Positions 1 to 9,484 of a stretch of 47,521 nucleotides of DNA are shown in pieces (the stretch's first letter is position 1; every line of letters begins with the position of its first letter). A model generated the notes under the pieces. The model ran no database searches. It was not told the DNA's origin and saw only the letters and a list, made by a program, of their open reading frames with translations. Position numbers and translations under genes: made by a program. Source of the DNA: Tissierellia bacterium (GTDB lineage: Bacteria; Bacillota; Clostridia; Peptostreptococcales; Acidaminobacteraceae); NCBI GenBank assembly GCA_012727635.1, contig JAAYGQ010000085.1, positions 1 to 47,521 of the forward strand, written 5' to 3'.

Positions 1-271
1 CAACATAGACTACAAAGCTCGAAACATAGTATCAATAGTGAATTTCCTAAGTATCAATCTTACCATTTTTCTAATTACTTTAAGTTTTTATTAGAGTCAA
101 TTTTAAATTTTAAATTGCCTCTAAATCCACAATAAAGGCATATTTAAATCTTTTCTATTAAGATCTCTATATGCCTCTATTAATATCAGTTTATTTAAAA
201 ACATACCGTGATTTAATTTAGAATAATTAAATTCAAAACCCATCGAACTTATGTATTTAGAAATTGTATTT

Positions 272-1009
272 TCAAACAAGTGTGCTACCGCAATATTCGC
301 ATTCTCCCAACCCGCCACTTAAAATTGTATTGCTCGCCCCGCAGCCCGGACATTGTACTTTTCTTGGACCAGCAATTTTTGTCGAAAACTGAATATTTGC
401 CATAGCTGCCATTGTCGATCTAGGCATAACCAAATTCCTTTGTTGCAAATCAAGATAAGAATCTGGAAAGTAGCCCCCATCGAGCATAAGCTGTAAATCA
501 GCGCAGGTTTTCTCATAAGTAGCAGGGAAAGCAGCTGCAATACTATCTAAAGAATACTCATTCCCCCCATTAATAATAGCTGTATAACGAGAAAAATCTG
601 TTGAACGTTTCATAAATCTTTTGCCGTAGAATATAAGCACTGCGCCACCGCCAATTAATGATATAAGACCTGAAAACCCATTTGCTTTCGAACCCATTAA
701 ACCAGACACAATAAGGACGCTGCCAAAAATTATCATTGCCTTACCATTCTGTTCATAGGCATGTTTTTCTGAAGTAACCTTTTTAATGAGCAAGTATATG
801 CCAGCCGGGGGAAATAGAAAAAATAGCATCACTTTCCCCCAAGTGAGTTCTTGCTGAGGGGGAGTAGCGTTGTCAAACTGCCCATAAGATTGTTTTTCTG
901 ATGTAAGCTTTTTGATAAGTAAGTATATTCCAACAGGGAAAAAAAATATAAACCACAGTATTATGACAACCCAAGAAACTTCTTTTTTTACTGATGAAGA
1001 TCTAGACAT
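272..1009 (-). CDS. Membrane protein with duplicated TM-containing N-terminal segment and C-terminal zinc ribbon
   Basis: ORF 245 aa; two copies of 'FP.GIYLLIKK.TSEK..Y.Q'; C-terminal CPGC...CEYC ribbon. Confidence 0.75.
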   Translation of the reverse strand: MSRSSSVKKEVSWVVIILWFIFFFPVGIYLLIKKLTSEKQSYGQFDNATPPQQELTWGKVMLFFLFPPAGIYLLIKKVTSEKHAYEQNGKAMIIFGSVLIVSGLMGSKANGFSGLISLIGGGAVLIFYGKRFMKRSTDFSRYTAIINGGNEYSLDSIAAAFPATYEKTCADLQLMLDGGYFPDSYLDLQQRNLVMPRSTMAAMANIQFSTKIAGPRKVQCPGCGASNTILSGGLGECEYCGSTLV

Positions 1010-1403
1010 AAATCTACCTCCCTTTTATTGAATAACTAGAGAATCTAATTCACAGGACATTTTTTAAACTCTTTTATCTCTACTTATCTTAGACACTTAG
1101 CTACAAATTCTTATAAAATATCGCGTCCCTTTATTAGCATGTCTCTAATCAATAAATGTAATTGTTTTAAGCATAAATAATATAACTTTAATTAGAAACT
1201 ATATAAGAATACTTTGTATTTACAAGTAATTCTATAGCTTATTTGCGCAAGCAATTCTTACTTTTTTCCTGTCTTTAAACAAAAATTCTGAAAAACATTA
1301 TTTGGTTATAACCTTTACTCGCTTTATCGAAATAACAAAATAAACTTGAAATTATTTCAACATAAAAGACTATATAAAATCAGAAAATCTATGTATTATT
1401 CGC

Positions 1404-2708
1404 TTACTTAAATTTTTGACCGCATTCAAGACAAAACTTTGGACTTCCATCGATTGGCGTGTTGCAATTTGGACAAGTTTTTTTCAGCGATTCCCCACAC
1501 TCGGGACAAAACCTAGTGTTTTTGCCTGGTAGTATTGCCCCACAATATCTGCAAGGCTGAGGAAATTGGTAATTACACTCTGGACAAGAATCAACTCCAA
1601 GCTTCGAATCAGCTCCGCATTCCGGACAGGGATTGTACTTCTTTCCGCATTCAGGACAGAAATTCATGCTTTTATTGAATTCTTTCATGCACCCGACACA
1701 AAGCACGATTTCTTTTTTTATACTGCCTTCACTTTTAAACAAATCACACCCGCAATTTGAACAAAAACCAATGTCTTTATCCATTGTAGAATTGCAACTC
1801 GGACATTTTTGTGTGTTATTAATTTGAGTATTGAGTTCTTTCGATATATCTCCTAATTGCCCACCAAAGGATCCACCCACTGCCGTCCCCATTGCAAGGC
1901 CAAGACCTGCTCCCATGAAGTTTGAAGAGGAAGAACTAGTATTCTTAGCGGCCCCCTCCAGCGTGTCAAATGAACGTTCCTGCTGATAGTTATAACCAAT
2001 AATATCCATTTCGGCTTTCTTAGATAAGGCGCTTTTTAATTGCTTTACGGCGGGATCATCTTCAGGAACGCTAATATCGTTCACATAGAAATTGACAAGA
2101 TGAATACCATATTCAGCAAACACAGGTTCAATTTTACTTTTAAGATATTCAGATAATTCATCAATATAGGCATTTATCTCTAGGATACCAATTTGTTTAT
2201 GTACCAAATAAGATGATATAGAGTCTTTCACTTTTGTTAAATACAGCCCACGAAAATACTTTATCAAATTAGTCTTGTCAAATATGGGAAGTGTTCCAAC
2301 AAGCTTCATTAAGAATTGCTCCGAGTTGTCAATTTTAATTCCGAATTGTCCAAAAGCCCGAAGCGGTACAAAAATTTTGTATTTTGGATCCTGTAATTGG
2401 ATAGGTGAAGTAGTCCCCCATTTTATGTCCATCGAATATACTTTATTTACAAACCACACTTCTGCCGTGAAGGGTGAAAGACCGCCAAAGGGAAGATTAA
2501 TGAATTTATTAATCAGTGGAATATTTGCTGTTTCAAGTGTATGGCGACCGCTTTGGAACACATCTAGTGCTCTTCCTTCTTTAAAAAGAACTGCTTCTTG
2601 AGATTCATTAACAATTAGCTGGGTCCAAGTACCAAGCTCTTCGCTTGGATATTTATAAGCAAAAACATTAGGGTTTCCATTATATTTGACTACTTTTATT
2701 ATTGCCAT
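1404..2708 (-). CDS. SPFH-domain (YdjI/virion-core-like) protein with C-terminal array of zinc ribbons
   Basis: ORF 434 aa; N-terminal SPFH-like sequence; Gly-rich linker; ten CxxC motifs, i.e. five tandem zinc ribbons. Confidence 0.8.
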   Translation of the reverse strand: MAIIKVVKYNGNPNVFAYKYPSEELGTWTQLIVNESQEAVLFKEGRALDVFQSGRHTLETANIPLINKFINLPFGGLSPFTAEVWFVNKVYSMDIKWGTTSPIQLQDPKYKIFVPLRAFGQFGIKIDNSEQFLMKLVGTLPIFDKTNLIKYFRGLYLTKVKDSISSYLVHKQIGILEINAYIDELSEYLKSKIEPVFAEYGIHLVNFYVNDISVPEDDPAVKQLKSALSKKAEMDIIGYNYQQERSFDTLEGAAKNTSSSSSNFMGAGLGLAMGTAVGGSFGGQLGDISKELNTQINNTQKCPSCNSTMDKDIGFCSNCGCDLFKSEGSIKKEIVLCVGCMKEFNKSMNFCPECGKKYNPCPECGADSKLGVDSCPECNYQFPQPCRYCGAILPGKNTRFCPECGESLKKTCPNCNTPIDGSPKFCLECGQKFK

Positions 2709-2868
2709 GACAGCACCTTTCTATATTCGAGCTTCATCTTCGTCGATTCTTGAACATCGACATTTAATCAGTAAACCATCGTCTTGAAATGTTCCTGCTT
2801 TAGTAATTCAATTGGTTTTAAACACAATGTATTTTGTAAAAATCCTAACAGCCTTAATGAACTTAGAC

Positions 2869-3246
2869 TTATCCCGCCTTTGAACCATTGGGTACCGGCT
2901 TTTCTGGCTGTGCCAATACCGGTATGATACCGTCAGCGTAGCCTATATCAAATAGCATGCCTTGGGATATCTCGCCAAACATTTTTTTGGGAGCAAGATT
3001 GACAACAAACAATGCTTGATGGCCAATTATTTCCGCTGGGTTATCTCTTTCTTTTTTTAGTCCAACCAAAATCACGCGGTTAAAGTCTCCAAAATCTACC
3101 ACTAGCTTTACCATTTTATCAGATTTTTCTATGTCTTCAACGGTAAGAATGGTCCCTACCCTAATATCAATCTTATCTAGGTCTGCCATCTCAATATTGT
3201 CTTTTACATTGTTCACTGCTTCTTCCTCTCGGTCTTTGTTTTTCAA
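2869..3246 (-). CDS. tRNA-binding domain protein (CsaA / MetG C-terminal-like)
   Basis: 'DKIDIRVGTILTVEDIEKSDKMVKLVVDFG...NLAPKKMFGEISQGMLF' is typical of the tRNA_bind fold; apparent TTG start, so start uncertain. Confidence 0.85.
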   Translation of the reverse strand: MKNKDREEEAVNNVKDNIEMADLDKIDIRVGTILTVEDIEKSDKMVKLVVDFGDFNRVILVGLKKERDNPAEIIGHQALFVVNLAPKKMFGEISQGMLFDIGYADGIIPVLAQPEKPVPNGSKAG

Positions 3247-3256
3247 AGACAGTTTT

Positions 3257-4132
3257 TTACTTATTTTTTGTCAGGTACTTTTCTTCTAAAGCCCTAGCCG
3301 AAGGGGTAGCGGCAATGCCTCCTAGAGCTGTCTCCCTTAGTGCCTCGGGTAACATCCTTCCTACCTGATACATGGCCTCTACAACCTCATCAAAGGGAAT
3401 CGGTGAAGTAAGTCCAGCCATGGCTAGATCGGCGCTTATAAAGGCATTAACGATGCCCGAAGCATTACGCAAAGAGCAGGGAAATTCTACAAACCCCGCA
3501 ATGGGATCGCAAACCAGCCCCATAATATGTATAAGAGCAAAGCTCGCAGCGTGGAAAGCGGCTTGCGGTGACCCTCCCATAAGTTCTACCAGGGCGGCCG
3601 CTGCCATGGCCGCTGCTGTACCACATTCAGCTTGACAGCCTCCATCGGCTCCACTAATGGTTGCCGATATAGCAACGATTTTTCCAACAGCTCCCGCCGT
3701 ATAAAGACCTAGGACTAGATCATCTTCATTTAAGGAAAGTTTTTCCTTGGCACTCATAAGGGCCGCAGGCAAAATACCCGACGCTCCCGCCGTAGGAGCA
3801 GCCACAATTCTCCCCATAGATGCATTTACTTCGGAAGTTGAAAGAGCCCTGGCCATGGCTGATAGGATAAATTCACCGCTTAGTGAAGCTTCTTTTCTGT
3901 GATTCCACAACTTTTTAGCACTGCCACCGGTCATTCCCGATAGGGAAAAAACTTCCTTTTTAAGACCCAAAGAAGAAGAATCCGCCATAATAGCTAGGAC
4001 CTCCTTCATATTTGCATCCAGTTGCTGGGCTGTTAGAGCTCCGCTACTGGCTTCATCTTCTCTCGTTAGCTGGCCTATGCTAGATTTTTTCTCTTCACAT
4101 TCTTTTAGGATATCTGCTGCTTTGTAAATCAT
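3257..4132 (-). CDS. sdaAA: L-serine ammonia-lyase, iron-sulfur-dependent, alpha subunit
   Basis: 'GRIVAAPTAGASGILPAAL' and Cys motifs 'CQAECGTAAAMAAAAL', 'CDPIAGFVEFPC'. Confidence 0.95.
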   Translation of the reverse strand: MIYKAADILKECEEKKSSIGQLTREDEASSGALTAQQLDANMKEVLAIMADSSSLGLKKEVFSLSGMTGGSAKKLWNHRKEASLSGEFILSAMARALSTSEVNASMGRIVAAPTAGASGILPAALMSAKEKLSLNEDDLVLGLYTAGAVGKIVAISATISGADGGCQAECGTAAAMAAAALVELMGGSPQAAFHAASFALIHIMGLVCDPIAGFVEFPCSLRNASGIVNAFISADLAMAGLTSPIPFDEVVEAMYQVGRMLPEALRETALGGIAATPSARALEEKYLTKNK

Positions 4133-4785
4133 TTTTCCTCCACTGCGCCGACGCTGGCTAAATAATAAAAATCCAGAGATTCAAGAGATTTAAAGGTCGA
4201 CAGATCCATTTTCCCATCGAGTTCAAGGACCATGGTGGCAAGTCGTCTTTGGCGAGTGACCTTCATTGTGGCAATATTAACGCCAGTACCGGCCATAAGG
4301 GCACTGATTTTTTGAATCATTCCCAGTTGGTCTTCATACTGAAGAACCAAAGTGGGATAATCTCCCTGGAGGGACACTTCGGTGCCGTTAATTTCAATGA
4401 TTTCCACCCGCCCTCCCCCAAGACTTGATCCGGTAACACTAAAGGACTGATCAAAAACAATCTTTACCGTATTAGGGTGAACGTATCCAAGATCTTTCTC
4501 ATGAAAATCAAAGGCAATCCCTGCTTGCTCTGCTAAGCTAAAGGCACCAACTATTCTTTCATCATAGGTGGTCAGGCCCAGTACCCCTGCCACTAAAGCA
4601 AGGTCCGTCCCATGACCTCTATAGGTTTTAGCGAAGCTTCCATGGAGATAAAAATCCACTTGATGAGCTTCTTCTTGATATATCATCGCGGCAATATTTC
4701 CCAGGCGAAGGGCCCCCGCCGTATGGGAGCTGCTGGGGCCAATCATTACTGGGCCTAAAATATCAAAAAGGCTAATTTCTTTCAT
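4129..4785 (-). CDS. sdaAB: L-serine ammonia-lyase, iron-sulfur-dependent, beta subunit
   Basis: 'FDILGPVMIGPSSSHTAGALRLGNIA'; C-terminal ACT domain; 4-nt overlap with sdaAA. Confidence 0.95.
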   Translation of the reverse strand: MKEISLFDILGPVMIGPSSSHTAGALRLGNIAAMIYQEEAHQVDFYLHGSFAKTYRGHGTDLALVAGVLGLTTYDERIVGAFSLAEQAGIAFDFHEKDLGYVHPNTVKIVFDQSFSVTGSSLGGGRVEIIEINGTEVSLQGDYPTLVLQYEDQLGMIQKISALMAGTGVNIATMKVTRQRRLATMVLELDGKMDLSTFKSLESLDFYYLASVGAVEEK

Positions 4786-5687
4786 TAAAACTCCTTACTC
4801 AGTCTGTGCCTAAGCTCCTCATAATCCTGTTCCAGGCTTTTTAGGGGTGTATAGAAAAGATTGGCTCCCCGCACCGGTAGACTTTGAACCAAAACGCCTT
4901 CTTTTGTAAGGGAGTCCTGAGCGCCATAGCCCTTGCCTGTTCCTACAAGATCAATGATAACAAGTCCTCCGACATTCATTAGAATCAGGCTCTCTTCAAT
5001 AAGATCCCTGGCTGTGTTATTTAGCTCTTCTTCTTTTCCTACACCGTTAACATCTATAACAAGACCCGCCCGAGTGGGCTCGAAAAAAAGAACAATTCCC
5101 CTATCATCGATTTTCCCTCTACGCAGGCGTAGTATTTTTTCTTCCAGCTCCATAAAATAATAACTGTCGCCCTCTTCTTTAAAGGGAGGTCGATGCACTA
5201 GACCCAATTGGTTTTTTATTTCGATCTCTTTTTGTTTTTGTCTTAGCTCATCATATTCTTTTCTAACCTGGTACAAAGGCTTCTTTAATGCTTCTCTTCT
5301 AAAATAGACACCACTTAGATCTAGTTCTTCTAATAAACCGCGATAGGTGGTAGGTATTTCTCTAGAAAAAGAAAGGCTCTGGCCTGCCCTTAGAATCAGA
5401 CTCTCTCCCATAAGACCATAGGAACGAGTAACCAGAGGGTGTTTATCCTCTTGTCTTTTTAAAATCTCGAAGGTTTCAATGGCTCCTAGATGGACCTTTT
5501 CTTGGCATAGACCCTTAAAAGGTCCAAGATCAATAAGATAACCCAGACCTTCTATTTTTTCGAGAACCTTTCCCCGATAAACTTCTCCCCTTTCGCCTTC
5601 TTTTAAAAAACTTCGTCCTTGGATCAGTCGATCATACTCAAAAACAAAGCGGCGGCGATAGGTAGCCGTCTCGTAACTGATTACCAC
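4785..5687 (-). CDS. Ribonuclease E/G family protein, short form
   Basis: S1-like N-terminus 'GEVYRGKVLEKIEGLGYLIDLGPFKGLC'; catalytic-like 'TRAGLVIDVNG' and 'NVGGLVIIDLVG'; only 300 aa. Confidence 0.8.
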   Translation of the reverse strand: MVISYETATYRRRFVFEYDRLIQGRSFLKEGERGEVYRGKVLEKIEGLGYLIDLGPFKGLCQEKVHLGAIETFEILKRQEDKHPLVTRSYGLMGESLILRAGQSLSFSREIPTTYRGLLEELDLSGVYFRREALKKPLYQVRKEYDELRQKQKEIEIKNQLGLVHRPPFKEEGDSYYFMELEEKILRLRRGKIDDRGIVLFFEPTRAGLVIDVNGVGKEEELNNTARDLIEESLILMNVGGLVIIDLVGTGKGYGAQDSLTKEGVLVQSLPVRGANLFYTPLKSLEQDYEELRHRLSKEF

Positions 5688-6298
5688 AGGCTACTTCCTT
5701 CCCTATCATAAACATCCATGAGCCGTACATTGTAGCCATGCACTTCTTCTTCCTTTCCAAGAAGGGCCAAAAGAAGATCCGTTGGTTTAAGATTGGCTTT
5801 GCTTCCCGCCTGAAGAAGAAACTCATAGCCTTGAAGCTCTTCTTCAAAGGCCAGGATAAATTCTCGGGCATCTCTCTCGCGGTAATGCCCTTTTTTATTT
5901 CTTTTTGAAAAAAGTAGAGGATCACCATGTTCTATGACCCGGAGTTTTTCTTTATCACCGGTCAATAGATACCTGGCCGATTCAACAAGACTCATAAGGG
6001 AAGGGCTTTTTTCCACAACTTTATAAGAATGAAGGCTTAGCCCCCGAGGAAATTTAACTTTTTCTAAAAGGCTGGCCTCGGCACCCTCCATTAGTTCGAT
6101 TTCTAAAAGCAGTTTTTGTGCCTCGACTCCCACCGCCAGTGGCAGGGCGAAATTCATAAGGGGTCTGGGGTTAAAGCCCTGGGAATGGGCCATGGGAAGA
6201 CCGGCACTTTTAAAACAGCGCTCCAAGGTTTTCATCAGCTCCAAATGACTAAGGAACATCATAAGGCCTTCTTTTACCATCCACAGTCTAATCACCAT
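5681..6298 (-). CDS. TIGR03936/DUF2344-type radical-SAM-associated protein
   Basis: 'MFLSHLELMKTLERCFKSAGLPMAHSQGFNPRPLMNFALPLAVGVE'; start set at the internal MVIRLWMVKEG. Confidence 0.85.
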   Translation of the reverse strand: MVIRLWMVKEGLMMFLSHLELMKTLERCFKSAGLPMAHSQGFNPRPLMNFALPLAVGVEAQKLLLEIELMEGAEASLLEKVKFPRGLSLHSYKVVEKSPSLMSLVESARYLLTGDKEKLRVIEHGDPLLFSKRNKKGHYRERDAREFILAFEEELQGYEFLLQAGSKANLKPTDLLLALLGKEEEVHGYNVRLMDVYDREGSSLW

Positions 6299-8096
6299 AG
6301 CAAATTCCTCCAAAGCTCTTAAGATTGACTCCACAGCCCAAGCAACCTTCCCGGCAATCCGGGGTCAGCTCGCCACTTTGCGCTGCTTGCCACTCTTTTT
6401 TAAGAAAGTCTTTTTTAACACCTACATCAATATGATCCCAGGGTAGCACCTCATCAAGAGAAAAGCTGATTTCTTTGTCCAGATCCATACCCAGCTCTAA
6501 AAAGGCTTCACGCCAGAAATTGATGTTGAAGTGTTCATCCCAGGCGTCCAAAAAAGCCCCCTTGTGATAGGCCCGCTCTAACACCTCTCCCATTTTTCTA
6601 CCACCTCGGCATATATGACCTTCGAGGACCGATGTCTTAGCATCGTGATAGTTATAGCGGAAATTTTTACCCCGTAGAAGTCCCTTTAGATAACGCTGTT
6701 TTTCTTGGAAATCTTCAACGTTTTCCTGGGCCATCCACTGAAAGGGCGTAAAGGGCTTGGGTACAAGACAGGAGGTGCTCACCGTTATCTCAAGATTCCT
6801 TTTTCCGGTCATCTCCTTATAAAGCTCAAAAACTCTCTTAGAAAGATCAGCAATGGCCTTTACATCCTCCATGGTCTCTCCAGGAAGGCCCATCATAAAG
6901 TAAAACTTTACCTTTTTATAGCCTTCTTTAAAGATTTCTTCCATGGTAGAAAAAAGGTCCGATTCGTCGACATTTTTATTTATAATATCTCTCATTCTTT
7001 GACTTCCCGCCTCGGGAGCAAAGGTTAAAGAGCCCTTTCGCTGATCCTGAAGAAGTCTAAGAACATCAATAGAAAAGGTATCCAGTCGCAAAGAAGGCAG
7101 GCTAAATCTCACGTGCTCCTCACTATATCGCTGGGTTAATTCATCCACCAGGGGATAGATCGCCGAATAGTCCAAAGTGGAAAGAGAACTTAAGCCCACT
7201 TCATCAAAGCCCCCTTCCTTTAGAAGGCTATCAATGGATTCAACCAGATTCTCAACACTTCTTTCCCTTACGGGGCGATAAATAATCCCTGCCTGACAGA
7301 AGCGGCAACCCTTAGTGCATCCTCTGAAAATCTCCATAACAGCCCTATCATGGACGATATCCATAAAGGGAGTGATCATTTGTTTTGGATAAAAACATTT
7401 GTCCAAATCATTTATCAGCGCTTTTTGAATTGGAAAGGGCGCCTCTTCAATTGTTGGACGCAGTCCCTGATATACATTCTCTTTATATTCTGGAGTATAG
7501 TATTTTGGGACATACACTCCTCGAAACTTCATGGCTTCTCTTAAAAAGATTTCTTTATTTTTTGTTTGGCTCCAGAGCCCCATGAGATCGAGCAAAACTT
7601 CTTCCCCATCTCCCAGAACAAAAAGATCTATAAAAGCGCTCATGGGTTCCGGATTAAAAGCACAGGGGCCACCGGCAATAATAGGAGGGTCTTCGGGCCC
7701 ACGGTCCTGGGACCTAAGGGCTAGGCCACCAAGATCTAGCATTTTCAGAACCGTTGTAAAACTAAGTTCATACTGAAGAGTAAAGCCGATTAAATCAAAA
7801 TCCTTCATAGGTCTTTTGTTTTCAATGGAAAAAAGCGGTGTTTTTCCCTCACGGATTAGTTTTTCCATATCACCCGCCGGCGCAAAAAGGCGCTCACACA
7901 AATAGTCTTCTTTTTCATTGATTAAACCATAGAGAATATGAAGGCCAAGATGGCTCATGCCTACCTCATAAAGATCGGGAAAGGCCAAAAGAAAGTCTGC
8001 CTTCACTTCCTGGGGATTTTTTATTATGGAGCCCCTCTCCTCACCTAAATAACGGGTGGGTTTTTCCACCTGTTTTAATAATTCTATAAATTTCAT
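6288..8096 (-). CDS. TIGR03960-type B12-binding-like radical SAM protein
   Basis: 'FRGCTKGCRFCQAGIIYRPVRERS' CxxxCxxC motif; 602 aa; adjacent to the TIGR03936-type partner. Confidence 0.9.
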   Translation of the reverse strand: MKFIELLKQVEKPTRYLGEERGSIIKNPQEVKADFLLAFPDLYEVGMSHLGLHILYGLINEKEDYLCERLFAPAGDMEKLIREGKTPLFSIENKRPMKDFDLIGFTLQYELSFTTVLKMLDLGGLALRSQDRGPEDPPIIAGGPCAFNPEPMSAFIDLFVLGDGEEVLLDLMGLWSQTKNKEIFLREAMKFRGVYVPKYYTPEYKENVYQGLRPTIEEAPFPIQKALINDLDKCFYPKQMITPFMDIVHDRAVMEIFRGCTKGCRFCQAGIIYRPVRERSVENLVESIDSLLKEGGFDEVGLSSLSTLDYSAIYPLVDELTQRYSEEHVRFSLPSLRLDTFSIDVLRLLQDQRKGSLTFAPEAGSQRMRDIINKNVDESDLFSTMEEIFKEGYKKVKFYFMMGLPGETMEDVKAIADLSKRVFELYKEMTGKRNLEITVSTSCLVPKPFTPFQWMAQENVEDFQEKQRYLKGLLRGKNFRYNYHDAKTSVLEGHICRGGRKMGEVLERAYHKGAFLDAWDEHFNINFWREAFLELGMDLDKEISFSLDEVLPWDHIDVGVKKDFLKKEWQAAQSGELTPDCREGCLGCGVNLKSFGGICYGD

Positions 8097-8149
8097 TTTC
8101 TACCTCGCTAGGGCAATTATACCTTAAGCTGGCAATAATGGGTAGAGGG

Positions 8150-8830
8150 CTAAAAGATCCCGGCTTCACGAAAACTAAAGCGCTCCTCTCTAGCGATGAT
8201 GACATGATCCAGTAGTGGAATCCCTAGGAGCTCCCCCACTTCCTTAAGGCGCTTTGTGACCTGCTTATCCTCTTCGGAGGGCTTTGGATCTCCACTGGGG
8301 TGATTGTGAACCACTAAAACTGAAGCCGCACCATTTTTTACCGCCTTTTTAAAAACTTCTCTAGGGTGAACTAAAGAACGGTTGAGGGTTCCAATACTCA
8401 CCACATCTTCACTTAGGATATTGTTTTTGCTATCTAGATGAAGGCAGATAAAAACTTCTTTTTGATAGTTTTGCATTTTTGTAAGCATATAGCTATAGAC
8501 TGCTCCGGGAGAAGAGACGTTCATTGGACTAAGTGGTGCTGTCTTTGCCCTACGGGCGATCTCTAGTCCACAAAGTATCCTTGAGGCCTTGGCAGGGCCA
8601 ATGCCAGGAAATTCCATAAGCTCATGAATCGTCATTTCTTCCAGTTGATGTAGACCCTTATCAAGGCTTGTTAAAAGCTCCTGAGCCAAAAAAAGTGCCG
8701 ATTGACTACGGGTTCCACTTCCCAAGAGTACAGCCAACACTTCGGCATTGCTAAGGGCCTCCACACCCTTTTCCATAATCTTTTCCCGGGGTCGCTCCCA
8801 GATAGGAAGCTGTGTTATTGGTATGTTCAT
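8150..8830 (-). CDS. radC: DNA repair protein RadC (JAB-domain)
   Basis: 'LPIWERPREKIMEKGVEALSNAEVLAVLLGSGT' and 'VVHNHPSGDPKPSEED'; start adjusted to MNIPITQLP. Confidence 0.93.
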   Translation of the reverse strand: MNIPITQLPIWERPREKIMEKGVEALSNAEVLAVLLGSGTRSQSALFLAQELLTSLDKGLHQLEEMTIHELMEFPGIGPAKASRILCGLEIARRAKTAPLSPMNVSSPGAVYSYMLTKMQNYQKEVFICLHLDSKNNILSEDVVSIGTLNRSLVHPREVFKKAVKNGAASVLVVHNHPSGDPKPSEEDKQVTKRLKEVGELLGIPLLDHVIIAREERFSFREAGIF

Positions 8831-8864
8831 CCTCCACCTCCATTTACAGTATAGAGGCAAAAAT

Positions 8865-8900
8865 AAAAAAGGAAGCCTCCTCTGGGGATTCTTCCTTTTT
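8865..8900 (-). terminator. Rho-independent terminator downstream of maf
   Basis: Minus strand AAAAAGGAAG...CTTCCTTTTTT, 10-bp stem followed by a T run. Confidence 0.7.
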
Positions 8901-8908
8901 AGAAGGGT

Positions 8909-9484
8909 CTATTTACCGCTTAAGAGGTCTACGGAAAACTCTTCCTTTAAAATACTGTAGAGGCGGTTAAGGGGAAGGCCCATAACATTGAAGTAGTCAC
9001 CTTCAATCCCCTCTATAAGAAGGCTTCCGAAACCCTGTATCCCATAGGCCCCAGCCTTATCGGTATACTCCCCGGTATCTAAATAGGCATTGATTTGCTG
9101 GGCGCTTAAAGGGGAAAATCGAACCTTGGTACAGACCACATCTTCAATAAGTTTACCGGTGTTTTTATCATGAAGAACCAAACCGCTGTACACTTCATGG
9201 CCCCGCCCTGAAAGAAGACTCAGCATCTCGAAGGCTTCGTCCCTATCTCTGGGTTTTCCCAAAACTCTACCGGCATAGACCAGGGTATCGCAGGCAAGAA
9301 GTATTCCACTGCGGTGTACATGCAGCCGGTCCTTTAACTTAAGTCTTGCGCTTTTAAGAACTAGTTTCTCAGGGTCTGTTTCATCCATGGGCTCAGCAAT
9401 ATCACTGGCGTCATAGACCACATCCGCACTAATCCGCGAAAGAAGTTCACGTCTTCGTGGGGAAGAAGATATAAGAACAATCAT
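8909..9484 (-). CDS. maf: Maf-family nucleoside triphosphate pyrophosphatase
   Basis: 'MIVLISSSPRRRELLSRI', 'LACDTLVYAGRVLGKPRDRDEAFEML', 'DKAGAYGIQGFG'. Confidence 0.95.
   Translation of the reverse strand: MIVLISSSPRRRELLSRISADVVYDASDIAEPMDETDPEKLVLKSARLKLKDRLHVHRSGILLACDTLVYAGRVLGKPRDRDEAFEMLSLLSGRGHEVYSGLVLHDKNTGKLIEDVVCTKVRFSPLSAQQINAYLDTGEYTDKAGAYGIQGFGSLLIEGIEGDYFNVMGLPLNRLYSILKEEFSVDLLSGK

Noticed and set aside
121-318. Small minus-strand ORF overlapping the end of the zinc-ribbon membrane gene
   Set aside because: No SD, no recognisable family, overlaps a better-supported CDS; probably chance in AT-rich DNA.
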